Below the pieces are notes generated by a model. The model saw nothing but the letters and a program-made list of their open reading frames with translations. It had not been told where the DNA came from and did no database searches. Source: Hymenobacter citatus (lineage in GTDB: Bacteria; Bacteroidota; Bacteroidia; Cytophagales; Hymenobacteraceae). Taken from it: DNA of 64,000 bases. The number at the start of each line of letters is the position of its first letter. The first letter of the stretch is position 1. The stretch lies in NCBI RefSeq assembly GCF_014333615.1, contig NZ_JACSCY010000016.1, positions 62,001 through 126,000 on the forward strand, read 5' to 3'. Below, in pieces: positions 34,601-41,941 of the stretch. Position numbers and translations under genes: made by a program.

Positions 34601-34754
34601 CGGGAACATCTGCCAAGTACTTCCCCGGCAGCATCGAGAACGGACCGACGGGTGCCTTGGCCCCTGCTGCGGGTAGCGCTGCTACCGGTAGCCCACAGGC
34701 AGCCAGTAGTACTACCCGCCGCCTGAAAAAGAGTGAGTAGGAGTTGTGCTTCAT
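31620..34754 (-). CDS. susC: SusC/RagA-family TonB-dependent transporter
   Basis: A 1044-residue outer-membrane barrel imports glycan fragments with its SusD partner. After the signal peptide comes a carboxypeptidase-regulatory-like domain (about 54-128, VSGRVTQANGEGLPGVTVIV), the TonB-box/plug start LGEVVVVGYGTQERGSVTGAISSV, the plug with SVRIRGITSAGNNAPLYVIDG and DASATAIYGVRAANGVVIIT, then the barrel ending LMGGINIGF. It is the first gene of the susC operon, with about 205 bases of leader below a clear promoter element. The substrate is inferred to be a beta-1,3-glucan from the GH16 and GH5 neighbours. Confidence 0.96.
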   Translation of the reverse strand: MKHNSYSLFFRRRVVLLAACGLPVAALPAAGAKAPVGPFSMLPGKYLADVPVSGRVTQANGEGLPGVTVIVKGTTLGTSTGADGSFSLNVPEGSTLVISSVGYIRKEVPITGATSNINVSLLEDRQALGEVVVVGYGTQERGSVTGAISSVNGQELVRQPVADVTQALQGKAAGVTITSNGGAPGGAAGTSVRIRGITSAGNNAPLYVIDGFPLPSGSENQLNAISPNDIETIDVLKDASATAIYGVRAANGVVIITTKRGKAGKTTFNVDAYRGVQTVARKLDLLNAEEYATINNESRIAAGKPIVVDRLRDPAALGEGTDWQDLVFRRAKIQNYALSATGGSEKARFALSGTYFQQDGIIVGSHFERFTLRANGDVQVNKMLKLGNSIQLTHLNDRQITSNDGEYGTVQQLLRIPAIVPAYRPDGYWYQPNGATDNFTEENPLATAQRVNQKFTRNRALSTFFAELEPLTGLRFRTNVGFDFVFDNFNSFAPAGPVLAGYTQRYNTAGASATASYAPSYLIENTLTYDHLFADKHQVTFLLGQSAQEFNYSNVEAYRSLYLRNDLQVINAGPINTQLSNAGAISPSQRLASYFGRLNYEFAGKYLLSAVARYDGSSVFPPGDKFGFFPGISAGWRISEEEFLKGSRVISNLKLRAGYGKVGNPLNAGRFAYLYAINFGITYPFGPDGTINTGGAPTRQANPNLRWENNNQTNVGIDVGLLENRLEASIDVYNRKSPNLIAGVPVSYVTGTYENVNTNAASAYNRGIDFSLTSHNFTGAGQALSWTTTLNVSGYKTKLESLGAGLPYNGAGTLSGNSIVRYDEGYAFGSFYGWVADGLFQTQEEVDTHATQTSGTRPGDIRFKDLNGDGIINADDRKFIGNPNPNFTFGITNTLNYKGFDLSFFIQGVQGNDVYNLNRYLLESALYGSFSGGTRVLNRWTGPGTSNDVPRAIDSDPNQNLRVSTHFIEDGSYVRLKNLTLGYSLPQSITNRFGSSQLRVYVTGQNLLTLTKYSGFDPEVSASGVDQGIYPQSRVLMGGINIGF

Positions 34755-34790
34755 GAAGAAAATGGTGTGGGAATTAGGAAATACCGAATA

Positions 34791-34817
34791 CTGAAAGCGT
34801 TTTCAGAAATCGATTTA
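34791..34817. promoter_or_regulatory. Two adjacent CG-centred palindromes in the susC leader
   Basis: CTGAAAGCGTTTTCAG (34791-34806, 14 of 16 palindromic) is followed at once by AAATCGATTT (34807-34816, perfect). Both have the central CG of LacI-family operators. They lie 36-62 bases before the susC ATG, within the predicted transcript, where a bound repressor could act as a roadblock. No LacI-type regulator gene is in the window. Confidence 0.5.
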
Positions 34818-34959
34818 GGAATTCAACGATAATATCTTAGTGAAAAAGCCTCTAACATCAACACTCATCAGCACAATGGTCAAACCCATGGCTTGATAAG
34901 AATGCTTGCTCTTGTAAGCGGCGTAATCAACAAGTCAAAGATATCCTGACTTGTTTGGC

Positions 34960-34972
34960 AAATGCAAACCTA
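34960..34972 (-). promoter_or_regulatory. susC promoter -7 element
   Basis: TAGGTTTGC on the minus strand (34972-34964) fits TAnnTTTG. It continues as GTTTGCATTT, the same word found before the GH5 gene (39324-39315). No good -33 TTTG is seen at the normal distance, which suggests activator dependence. Confidence 0.65.
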
Positions 34973-35002
34973 AAAACCCTCTACACAACGTGTAAATGGC
35001 TA

Positions 35003-35045
35003 TTTTTCAACTACCGCACAAGTAAATTACACACTTACTACACAC
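35003..35045 (-). promoter_or_regulatory. Tandem direct-repeat operator upstream of susC
   Basis: Read on the minus strand, GTGTGTAGTAAGTGTGTAA (35045 downward) contains two copies of GTGTGTA 11 bases apart, one helical turn. A TGAAAAA word (35009-35003) lies closer to the promoter. The same pair of repeats and TGAAAAA occur upstream of the GH5 gene at nearly identical spacing (see 39357-39400). This is the expected form of an activator site for a protein binding as a head-to-tail dimer. Confidence 0.65.
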
Positions 35046-35173
35046 GTTGCACATACATATTCATGGTTTAGATCCTGTTCTTTGATTTGCACATGACTCA
35101 TTCGTACAGTTAAAAAACAATGCTTTAAGAAAGGCTTAAGCAGATTATTTTTTTGCATTCATCATGAAATACA

Positions 35174-35185
35174 GAAATCGTTTGC
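35174..35185. promoter_or_regulatory. Distal GAAATCGTTTGC word upstream of susC
   Basis: This 12-base word is identical to one upstream of the GH5 gene (39517-39528), at 129 and 117 bases from the respective tandem repeats. Its CG centre relates it to the palindromes at 34791-34817. Together these sites cover the 34755-35205 gap, which holds no gene. Confidence 0.45.
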
Positions 35186-35205
35186 AGTTAAAAACACCTA
35201 GATAG

Positions 35206-37203
35206 TTATTGTTCTGCCGAACCCTGCTCTACTAGTGAGTCTTCTACACCTACTTCGTGCGTATCTAAGAGTAACTTTGTCCAACTTTCTTGTTCGTCAT
35301 ATTCAGGAGTTTGCTCTCGGCGGCGCATTGCTTCGGCTACTTTCTGGCTGAAGCTCCAACAGGTTCCTTGCCGCAGATCTAATACCCGCGATAATTCCTG
35401 AGAAGAATAATTGCCGTGGTGCGTGTGCAGCAAAAACACTGCGTAGAAAGCCTTTACAATCGAGAATTTACATTTCTGAAAAAGTGTGTAGGCAGTGGCC
35501 GACTCTACGTACCGGCAGCGGGTACAACGCCGAGAATGGGCCTCGCGCCCATCGCAATACTTTTCGTGGCCACAGCGACGACATTGGTAGCCGCTGCTCC
35601 ACTTTAGTTCGGCTAGGTAGGTTAAGCACGCTTCTTTGTCTGGGTAGATTTGGCTGAACTCTCCAAAATCTACCTCGCGAGAGAGCACCCGTGCCTCCTG
35701 CGCCTGTTGTAAATCGTGCTGTAGCTCCGCATTTAGCTTCTCAATGGCTGCCGATTGTAGCGCCAGCAACCGGTTTGCCTGTACCAATTCGCGGTTCTGA
35801 CCGGCAATTGTTTCGCTCTGATGGCGCAGCTCTTCCGTTCGGCGCGCCACCTGAGCTTCCAGCTCGGAGTTAAGTTGATCTTTCAGGTGCTGATTCTGTT
35901 GCAATTGCTCCAGCAACTGGCTTTGGGCATGCTGCCGCTTGCGTAGTTGTTTCACCAACCGCTCCTGTGCCCGAATAGTAGCGTCTTTGATGGCCTTTAT
36001 CTTATCGCCAAGCGCATAAGACAGCACAGCTATTTCTAGCACGAAGGCCACGTTCATACTGTATACCGTGAAGGTATTGGTAAGCGCATGAATACCCAGT
36101 TTTCGTAAAACCAGAAATAACACACTGATAGCAACAAAGCTATGAGCAGCTAAAAAGAAAATGGCCGGCCGAAAGCCGCGCTGATATACCCGCACGGCTA
36201 GATAGCACACCATGGTATACGGTAGTGGGTAAAGCCAGAACCCTAGCCCTGAATGCAGCATTAAGGCATCGATTAATAGTAGCGCAGCACTACCTAGCAC
36301 TACACGCCGCACCCACGCATCATACTGCGGCAGCCGCTCTGCAGAGTCCATAAACTGCCGGGCGTAGTAACTGAACGTGAGCAGCAGCAGTACTGGGGCT
36401 ACCGCATTCACTAGCTGGTTCAGCCAGGGTAGCGTAGGCCACAGATACTGAAAGCCCAACCCATCTTCTGATAAAAACACTAGGCTACAGCTCAGCACAT
36501 AGGCCACATACCGCAAATACATCTGTTCGCGAATAAACAGGTAGATGCATAGATTGTAGATGACCATAATCAACAGCACACCATAGAACCCACCCAACAG
36601 GCCATACTCGCGCTGAAAATGACCGGCAAGGATTGTTTCCGTGCGCAGTCGGGCCAGAAAGGATGTTCTAGAGCTCGATTGTAGTCGGATATAATAAGTA
36701 TGTGTCTTATTTGGGGTCAACGGGAGCCGGAACAGAAAATTTTTGTAGAAGTACGGCCGGCTGTTAAAAGGCAAGTCTGCTCCCGTACGCACTGCAGGGG
36801 CAGTATTTTCATCCTGGTAGAGTGAGATGTTGTTAATGTGGGAGTCCAGCAACTCCAGGTACCAGTGGCGCTCCGCCTGTTCGGCATCGTGCAGCGTTAG
36901 GCGCAGCCAATAAGTAGCCGATGGATGCTGAATGCTAGTAAACGCTTGGCTTGCAACCATAAAACGTCGCGACCACTCCGGCTTGTGCACATCCTGAATG
37001 GTGAGCCGGCCTGTAGGATCCTCCAGTACACTATAGGCAGCGGGGGTAAGAAACAGTTCGTCTATGTTCGTGGTAATGTGCAGCGTGTCTTCCCGCACTG
37101 CGGCACGACATATCGAACTACCACCCAATAAGCTTATTAACCATACTATACCCAGCGAAAACCACTTGGTGGAATGCCACAACACTGTGTAAGGAAGACT
37201 CAT
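35206..37203 (-). CDS. 7TM-DISM receptor fused to IS1595-type zinc ribbon (candidate PUL regulator)
   Basis: A 665-residue membrane sensor. A signal peptide (to about 34) is followed by a periplasmic 7TMR-DISMED2-like beta domain (about 38-190, with YWLRLTLHDAEQAERHWYLEL). Seven hydrophobic helices (about 203-400) and a long coiled coil (about 402-505) come next. The C-terminal cytoplasmic module is unusual. A four-cysteine zinc ribbon (Cys541, Cys544, Cys560, Cys563 in CRRCG and CTRCRY) is followed by TLFQKCKFSIVKAFYAVFLL and a helical SSQELSRVLDLRQGTCWSFS segment. This order is that of the N-terminus of IS1595/ISXO2 transposases, and the DDE catalytic domain is absent. It lies 39 bases after the GH5 gene, inside the PUL, which has no other regulator. 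A role as membrane-bound transcription regulator is inference. Confidence 0.85.
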   Translation of the reverse strand: MSLPYTVLWHSTKWFSLGIVWLISLLGGSSICRAAVREDTLHITTNIDELFLTPAAYSVLEDPTGRLTIQDVHKPEWSRRFMVASQAFTSIQHPSATYWLRLTLHDAEQAERHWYLELLDSHINNISLYQDENTAPAVRTGADLPFNSRPYFYKNFLFRLPLTPNKTHTYYIRLQSSSRTSFLARLRTETILAGHFQREYGLLGGFYGVLLIMVIYNLCIYLFIREQMYLRYVAYVLSCSLVFLSEDGLGFQYLWPTLPWLNQLVNAVAPVLLLLTFSYYARQFMDSAERLPQYDAWVRRVVLGSAALLLIDALMLHSGLGFWLYPLPYTMVCYLAVRVYQRGFRPAIFFLAAHSFVAISVLFLVLRKLGIHALTNTFTVYSMNVAFVLEIAVLSYALGDKIKAIKDATIRAQERLVKQLRKRQHAQSQLLEQLQQNQHLKDQLNSELEAQVARRTEELRHQSETIAGQNRELVQANRLLALQSAAIEKLNAELQHDLQQAQEARVLSREVDFGEFSQIYPDKEACLTYLAELKWSSGYQCRRCGHEKYCDGREAHSRRCTRCRYVESATAYTLFQKCKFSIVKAFYAVFLLHTHHGNYSSQELSRVLDLRQGTCWSFSQKVAEAMRRREQTPEYDEQESWTKLLLDTHEVGVEDSLVEQGSAEQ

Positions 37204-37242
37204 ACCGTCTTTTATCAGGATATGAAACGACTTAGCGCCTGT

Positions 37243-39111
37243 TTACTGGCCACTCTGAGTTGACGCCGCTACTAAATTGAATTGTAGCCAGCCCAATCGG
37301 GCACCCGGCTCTGCCACGTACACACGCAACGTATGCTGTCCAGCTGGCAGAGCAGTTGTCGTTGTTGTCAATGTAGTCCAGGTGCCGGCATTGTCTGTTG
37401 GCGGAACGGCCAGGGTAGCAATGAGTTTGTCGGCCACTCGTAGCTGTAGCTTAGCGGGAGACGCACCTTCATTTGCCACTCGTGCCTGTATGGTATAACG
37501 TCCAGCCTGTTTGATATTTACCGTGTACTGGAGCCATTCTCCGGCGGTCATGTGTTGCACGGCCAGCGCGGTGTCACCACCATCGTGGGCCACGCCCACA
37601 TCTACGCCATCGTTACGGCTGGCGCCACCCAGGTTCCAGCGGTCGGGTCGGCGGTAGTCCGTTTTTTGATACACACTATCTTGGTAGGCAACTCCTGCCC
37701 TACCCATATCATAGTGGGTAGCAGCTATAGTACCAGGTAGCGTTAGTGTTGTGTAGGGCGTAGTAGCTGTCGTGCCAGGCTGTCGCATCAACGCGTCGAG
37801 CACGTCGTGGTTGGGCTCACAGTTGCGGAACTGAATGTTGCGCAGCAGAGTAGTCCTGCCCTCCGGCGTTAGGATAGAGCCGTAGGGCTTAATATTAAGT
37901 AGACTGGTAGTGCCAGCTACTCGCTTCACGTTCCAATGGCACCAGCCAATATGCTGCTTATTCAAAGCCTGTGCGGCAGCAGTTAGCCATTCGTTGGAGT
38001 TTTCGCCGGTCTCCCCTACCCACACCGGTACCTGCCATCGCTCCCGGAAAGCCACCAAGTTGTAAATCAGGTTGATCTGGTTAGGATTTGCGTCGCTTAT
38101 GGTAGGGTCGTTGGTACACCAGTAGCGGTGAGCGTTGTATACCAAATTTGTTTTGTCCTTTACTAGTAGCTTATCAGGTGTCAGATTTGTGTATTCGTTA
38201 CCGTAGCCGTTGCCTTCCAGCATAATTAGGTGCTTATCACCTTGCGCCCGAATGGCCGTAATCAGACGACTATACAGGGTTTGCGCTTCTGAGTTGTCAC
38301 CGGCCATGCCGTGAGTGGCATCCATGCCATGCGGCTCATTTATAACATCATACATTGCTACCCAAGGCTCGTTGTGGTAGCGGGCGGCCAGCTTTTGCCA
38401 CAGCCGCACAGTAATGTCCTGGTAAATAAGGCGTCCTTTGCCATCACGCCGTTTCCATAGATCCAACGGCACAATACCGTCGTTGATGTTGCGGTCGGCA
38501 CCCTGGCCACCAGGAGCCGCGTGTAGGTCGAGAATTACATATAGCTTATTAGCCTTGCACCATGCCAGCAGGTTATCGATGTAACGGAATCCATCCAATT
38601 CTTTCGGATTCGCGAATAGCTGGTCTGCATCGTACCATTTTGCCAGTGCCGCCACATAGGCTGGCACAGCACTGGCCTGGTCTAAGGCCTGTTCGCGCAA
38701 ACGACGCTGGGCAGTCGTCAGGAACAGGTCATAGTGCATAGGTAGGCGCACGCAGTTAAAACCTTGAGCGGCAACGAAATCAATATCAGCCTTCGTTATA
38801 AATCCGTCGCGGTACTGCTTGTAGAAGTTCTCTACCTCACCTGCTGACATTGTGCGGCGCATGGCTCGCTTAATGCGTCCTTGCGCGTTCAGCGTGTCGG
38901 TACCTAGCATGTAGCTTTCTTGCAACAACCAGCCTCCTAGTCCTACTCCTTTCAGGACAACTTCCTTTCCTTGTGCATCTACAATAGTAGCGTCTTTTGC
39001 TCGTAGCAGGCTCTGCCCTTCGCTCCTGTTAGAAAGAAGTATCAGCAAACCAGTAAGCAGACAAGTCCATTGCCTGTTCAGAGCAACGAACTGGTGGAAA
39101 CGTAGCACCAT
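37243..39111 (-). CDS. GH5 glucanase with C-terminal CBM6-type module
   Basis: A 622-residue exported glycoside hydrolase. After a signal peptide (to about 32) comes the GH5 barrel (about 35-450). The acid/base is Glu259 in DVINEPHG and the nucleophile is Glu367 in VWVGETGENS, with GVGLGGWLLQESYM, GFNCVRLPMHYDLF and YVILDLHAAPGGQG. This N-terminal pattern is like exo-beta-1,3-glucanases and related GH5 enzymes. A linker leads to a CBM6-like beta sandwich (about 480-615, NDGVDVGVAHDGG, GEWLQYTVNIKQAGRYTIQARV). It shares regulatory elements with susC and precedes the sensor gene by 39 bases, so both are probably one transcript. Confidence 0.9.
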   Translation of the reverse strand: MVLRFHQFVALNRQWTCLLTGLLILLSNRSEGQSLLRAKDATIVDAQGKEVVLKGVGLGGWLLQESYMLGTDTLNAQGRIKRAMRRTMSAGEVENFYKQYRDGFITKADIDFVAAQGFNCVRLPMHYDLFLTTAQRRLREQALDQASAVPAYVAALAKWYDADQLFANPKELDGFRYIDNLLAWCKANKLYVILDLHAAPGGQGADRNINDGIVPLDLWKRRDGKGRLIYQDITVRLWQKLAARYHNEPWVAMYDVINEPHGMDATHGMAGDNSEAQTLYSRLITAIRAQGDKHLIMLEGNGYGNEYTNLTPDKLLVKDKTNLVYNAHRYWCTNDPTISDANPNQINLIYNLVAFRERWQVPVWVGETGENSNEWLTAAAQALNKQHIGWCHWNVKRVAGTTSLLNIKPYGSILTPEGRTTLLRNIQFRNCEPNHDVLDALMRQPGTTATTPYTTLTLPGTIAATHYDMGRAGVAYQDSVYQKTDYRRPDRWNLGGASRNDGVDVGVAHDGGDTALAVQHMTAGEWLQYTVNIKQAGRYTIQARVANEGASPAKLQLRVADKLIATLAVPPTDNAGTWTTLTTTTTALPAGQHTLRVYVAEPGARLGWLQFNLVAASTQSGQ

Positions 39112-39314
39112 AAAGAGTGGGATTGTAGATAGGGGCAGAATTACCTATTCCACTTTTGGTACCCGTTCATAAGCTAGCTATGACATGCGCCGAGGATGCG
39201 TGATTCGCTATGCAAATGTACTCTTGCTATAACGTTTGCGCTTTTTGGATAAATGCGCTTCTAACGAGTGGTCCCTTGTGGAAAGGTAACCAAATATAGA
39301 GTGGCGAGTGTGCT

Positions 39315-39328
39315 AAATGCAAACTTTA
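39315..39328 (-). promoter_or_regulatory. GH5 promoter -7 element
   Basis: TAAAGTTTGCATTT on the minus strand (39328-39315) shares GTTTGCATTT with the susC promoter. It differs from TAnnTTTG by one extra base. The distance to the GH5 ATG (about 204 bases) equals that for susC (about 206). Confidence 0.55.
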
Positions 39329-39356
39329 AAAGCTTGGTAATTACGTTTAAATCAGC

Positions 39357-39400
39357 TTTTTCAGGTGTAGCACAATTTACGTTATACACTTATTACACAC
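39357..39400 (-). promoter_or_regulatory. Tandem direct-repeat operator upstream of GH5
   Basis: On the minus strand GTGTGTAATAAGTGTATAA (39400 downward) repeats GTGTRTAA with an 11-base period. It is followed by TGAAAAA (39363-39357). Starts of the two words are 29 bases apart here and 28 upstream of susC. TGAAAAA to GTTTGCATTT is 42 here and 43 there. Confidence 0.65.
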
Positions 39401-39516
39401 ATAGTGATGTTTCCGACCCTTGCGTATTGGCTATTACTGGCAGATGAAAGAGCAGCCTTTACAAATAAAAAACAACAGCATGGTGAATGGATAATGAGAT
39501 ATTATTCATTGCTTAC

Positions 39517-39528
39517 GAAATCGTTTGC
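39517..39528. promoter_or_regulatory. Distal GAAATCGTTTGC word upstream of GH5
   Basis: Identical to 35174-35185. A related AACGTTTGC lies at 39231-39239. The rest of the 39112-39574 gap is AT-rich and shows no gene. Confidence 0.45.
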
Positions 39529-39574
39529 GCTGTTTGTATAAGGAATTCTATCTAATAGACTAGCTTAGCTCCTA

Positions 39575-40519
39575 TTAGCTACCTACTACCTGCCCTACCC
39601 CAAACAGGAGGGTAAAAGCCAGCGTGCTCATAGCCATCTGTTTCAATAAAGGGTCTAACTGCATCGACTCCTGGCGTTGCCAAACCTGTTGACCATTGCG
39701 CAATAGTAGAGGTGCTGATAAGAAGAACAGCCACTGCCAGGGCGAACAATAGGTAAGTATGACGTATACTACCGCACAGGAGAAGCCCGTCCCTATCAGT
39801 AGCCAGTGGTAGCGACGAGCAGTTACTGGCCCCAGCCGCACCGGAATCGTGATTTTGCCGGCCAGCTTATCGGAGCGGATATCCCGGATGTTATTGACGT
39901 TCAGCACAGCAGTTGCGAAACACCCCAGCGCAGCAGCTGGCAGTAGCACTAGTAGCGGCAACGCTTGGGTTTGGAGGTAGTATGTGCCGCACACACCAAC
40001 CAATCCAAAAAATAAGAAAACCGATATGTCGCCCAGCCCAGCGTAGCCGTAGGGTTTGGCTCCTGCTGTGTAGTTGATGGCTGCCCAAATAGCTGCCAGC
40101 CCCAGCAGAAAAAAGCTAATTGTAATCCACATAGCTGCCAGTCCCAGCGCGACCCACAGCAGCGCAATGCCAGAGGCCAGGGACAGAGCCCCGAAAAGGA
40201 GCATGCCGCGCTTCATCTGGGCTGGTGTGATGTGGCCGGCCTGCACCGCCCGCTGTGGTCCTTCGCGGTGGATGCTGTCGGCGCCATTTTGGGAGTCGCC
40301 GTAGTCGTTGGCTAGGTTGCTTAAGATCTGCAGCAGAATGGTAGTCAGGACAGCTATGGCAAACACGCTACCCCGAAACTGCCCGTGAGCTGCCGCTAGA
40401 AATCCTCCAGTGAAGATGCTGGCCAGCGATAAGGGTAGGGTGCGCGGCCGGAAAGCTGAAATCCAGGCTTTGGCTGGACTAACGGCACCAGAGGACGTGG
40501 CAGAAGCAGAAGCAGCCAT
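39575..40519 (-). CDS. menA: 1,4-dihydroxy-2-naphthoate polyprenyltransferase
   Basis: This UbiA-family membrane enzyme attaches the prenyl chain to DHNA in menaquinone synthesis. It has 314 residues from MAASASATSS at 40519 and about eight helices. The two Asp-rich motifs are NLANDYGDSQNGAD and NNIRDIRSDKLAGK, and AWISAFRPRTLPLSLA at the start is the MenA pattern. The frame reaches 40582, overlapping the HAD gene end, but residues before the chosen Met are unlike the family. Confidence 0.92.
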   Translation of the reverse strand: MAASASATSSGAVSPAKAWISAFRPRTLPLSLASIFTGGFLAAAHGQFRGSVFAIAVLTTILLQILSNLANDYGDSQNGADSIHREGPQRAVQAGHITPAQMKRGMLLFGALSLASGIALLWVALGLAAMWITISFFLLGLAAIWAAINYTAGAKPYGYAGLGDISVFLFFGLVGVCGTYYLQTQALPLLVLLPAAALGCFATAVLNVNNIRDIRSDKLAGKITIPVRLGPVTARRYHWLLIGTGFSCAVVYVILTYCSPWQWLFFLSAPLLLRNGQQVWQRQESMQLDPLLKQMAMSTLAFTLLFGVGQVVGS

Positions 40520-40568
40520 TGTGAAGCAGAAATACAGGGTAGGGAAATGAGAGGATGGAAAGCCAGAC

Positions 40569-41231
40569 TTATGCTGGCTCAATGGCCGCTATGGTGGCAG
40601 CGTTCAACTCAGAAAAATCATGAATAACCAAGTCTGCCTGGCTTAGATCCTGCAAGGCTGAGTGCTCACTATCGTAGCCAATGCAATAAATTCCTGCGGC
40701 TTTGCCTGCAGCAATACCATTGGTAGAGTCTTCAATAATGACGCACTCCTTTTTGGAGCCGACGGCTAGGGACGCAGCCTGTTCGAAAATAGCTGGATCG
40801 GGCTTAGAGTATGTGAAGTCCTCGCCGCTAAGCACGTGGTCGAAATAGGGGTACAGGTCGAACCGCTTCATAACCCGGCCTATCGTTCCTTTTGAAGCCG
40901 AAGAAGCCAGAATCAATTGAAAATCGTGCGCGTGCAGGTCTTCAATAAGGGCACGAACAGTACCTAGCAGGTAGAGGTCTGGCTTTTCATCAAATGCACG
41001 GTTGAAGAACTCCCGCTTTCGGGCCATCAACTCATCAACACCAGCAGAAAGCCCATACTGCTCTTTCAATTGCTGATACACGTTTTTGGTGGAAGATCCG
41101 GTGAACGTCGCATATTCCTCATCCAACATATCGATACCTAGTTCCTCAAAATGCCGAAAAAAAGCATAACGGTGTACAGGCTCCGTATCGACAATCACCC
41201 CATCCATATCAAAAATAACCGTGCGTATCAT
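40569..41231 (-). CDS. HAD-superfamily phosphatase, beta-phosphoglucomutase-like
   Basis: A 220-residue HAD hydrolase. Motif I is VIFDMDGVIVDTEP with the nucleophile and second Asp, motif II is LASSAS, the motif III lysine is in YSKPDPAIFEQ and motif IV is IIEDSTNGIAAGKAAG. The alpha-helical cap lies between motifs I and II. The group contains beta-phosphoglucomutases and small sugar-phosphate phosphatases, and the substrate cannot be told. It starts MIRTVIFDMDG at 41231 and ends 50 bases before menA. Confidence 0.88.
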   Translation of the reverse strand: MIRTVIFDMDGVIVDTEPVHRYAFFRHFEELGIDMLDEEYATFTGSSTKNVYQQLKEQYGLSAGVDELMARKREFFNRAFDEKPDLYLLGTVRALIEDLHAHDFQLILASSASKGTIGRVMKRFDLYPYFDHVLSGEDFTYSKPDPAIFEQAASLAVGSKKECVIIEDSTNGIAAGKAAGIYCIGYDSEHSALQDLSQADLVIHDFSELNAATIAAIEPA

Positions 41232-41294
41232 ACAAAAGCAGCTTGTGGTGGCAGGAGCCACGAAGGTAGGCAGCCTACCCACATAAAATAATAA

Positions 41295-41337
41295 TCCGGA
41301 CAGCAGGAAGCGGCAGAACCTTCTCCTATTGTCCGGA
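41295..41337 (-). terminator. Terminator after the glutathione peroxidase gene
   Basis: TCCGGACA (41295-41302) and TGTCCGGA (41330-41337) form the stem. On the minus strand it is followed by TTATTATTTTAT. It separates the peroxidase from the HAD gene. Confidence 0.7.
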
Positions 41338-41359
41338 ATACTACAATTTAGTAACTAGT

Positions 41360-41941
41360 TTACTTCAGGATGGCGGCTACCAGTTCGTCGCTCATAGGCT
41401 TCACCTTGGATGGGTAGAACGCTACCACGTGGCCTTTCTCATCGACAAGATATTTGCAAAAATTCCATGTCGGAGCGTCGCTCACAACTCCGTTCTTCGA
41501 TTTGTCAGACAGGAATTTGTACAGTGGTGCGGCATCATCGCCCTTCACCGATACGGTGCTGAACAGCGGGAACGTAACACCATAGTTTTTCTCGCAGAAC
41601 GAGGCTACTTCGGCATCGGAGTCTAACTCTTGGTTAAAGCTATCTGATGGGAAACCCAGCACGACTACCTTGCCAGCGTACTTTTTTGACAACTCTTCCA
41701 GCTCTTTGTATTGAGGCGTGTAGCCGCATTTAGAAGCCGTATTCACGATGAGCAGCTTTTTACCCTTGTACTGGCTCAGCTTCACCTCTTTCCCGTCAAT
41801 GGTTTTCACGGTGTAGTCGTACACAGTGGCGGGGGCAGCGGGCGCTTCGGTCATGGCAGGAGTAGGTTGAGTGGCAAACGTGGCGGCCGAGAGACCAGCA
41901 ATAGCCAAGGTGCCGAGCAGAAACAGCGACGAAATTTTCAT
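41360..41941 (-). CDS. Exported glutathione peroxidase-like thiol peroxidase
   Basis: A 193-residue thioredoxin-fold peroxidase. A signal peptide (MKISSLFLLGTLAIAGLSAATFA) and an Ala/Pro-rich linker precede the domain. The peroxidatic Cys is in NTASKCGYTPQY. The second motif is GFPSDSFNQEL (usually GFPCNQF, here without the Cys), and PTWNFCKYLVDEKG holds the conserved Trp-Asn and a Cys. It probably reduces peroxides in the periplasm with thioredoxin-like donors. Confidence 0.9.
   Translation of the reverse strand: MKISSLFLLGTLAIAGLSAATFATQPTPAMTEAPAAPATVYDYTVKTIDGKEVKLSQYKGKKLLIVNTASKCGYTPQYKELEELSKKYAGKVVVLGFPSDSFNQELDSDAEVASFCEKNYGVTFPLFSTVSVKGDDAAPLYKFLSDKSKNGVVSDAPTWNFCKYLVDEKGHVVAFYPSKVKPMSDELVAAILK

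Noticed and set aside
35206..35700. Zinc-ribbon end of the 7TM protein as an inserted IS1595 remnant
   Set aside because: The frame is continuous from the coiled coil with similar base composition. No terminal repeats are seen and the domain ends cleanly, so it is a fusion protein and not a truncated IS.
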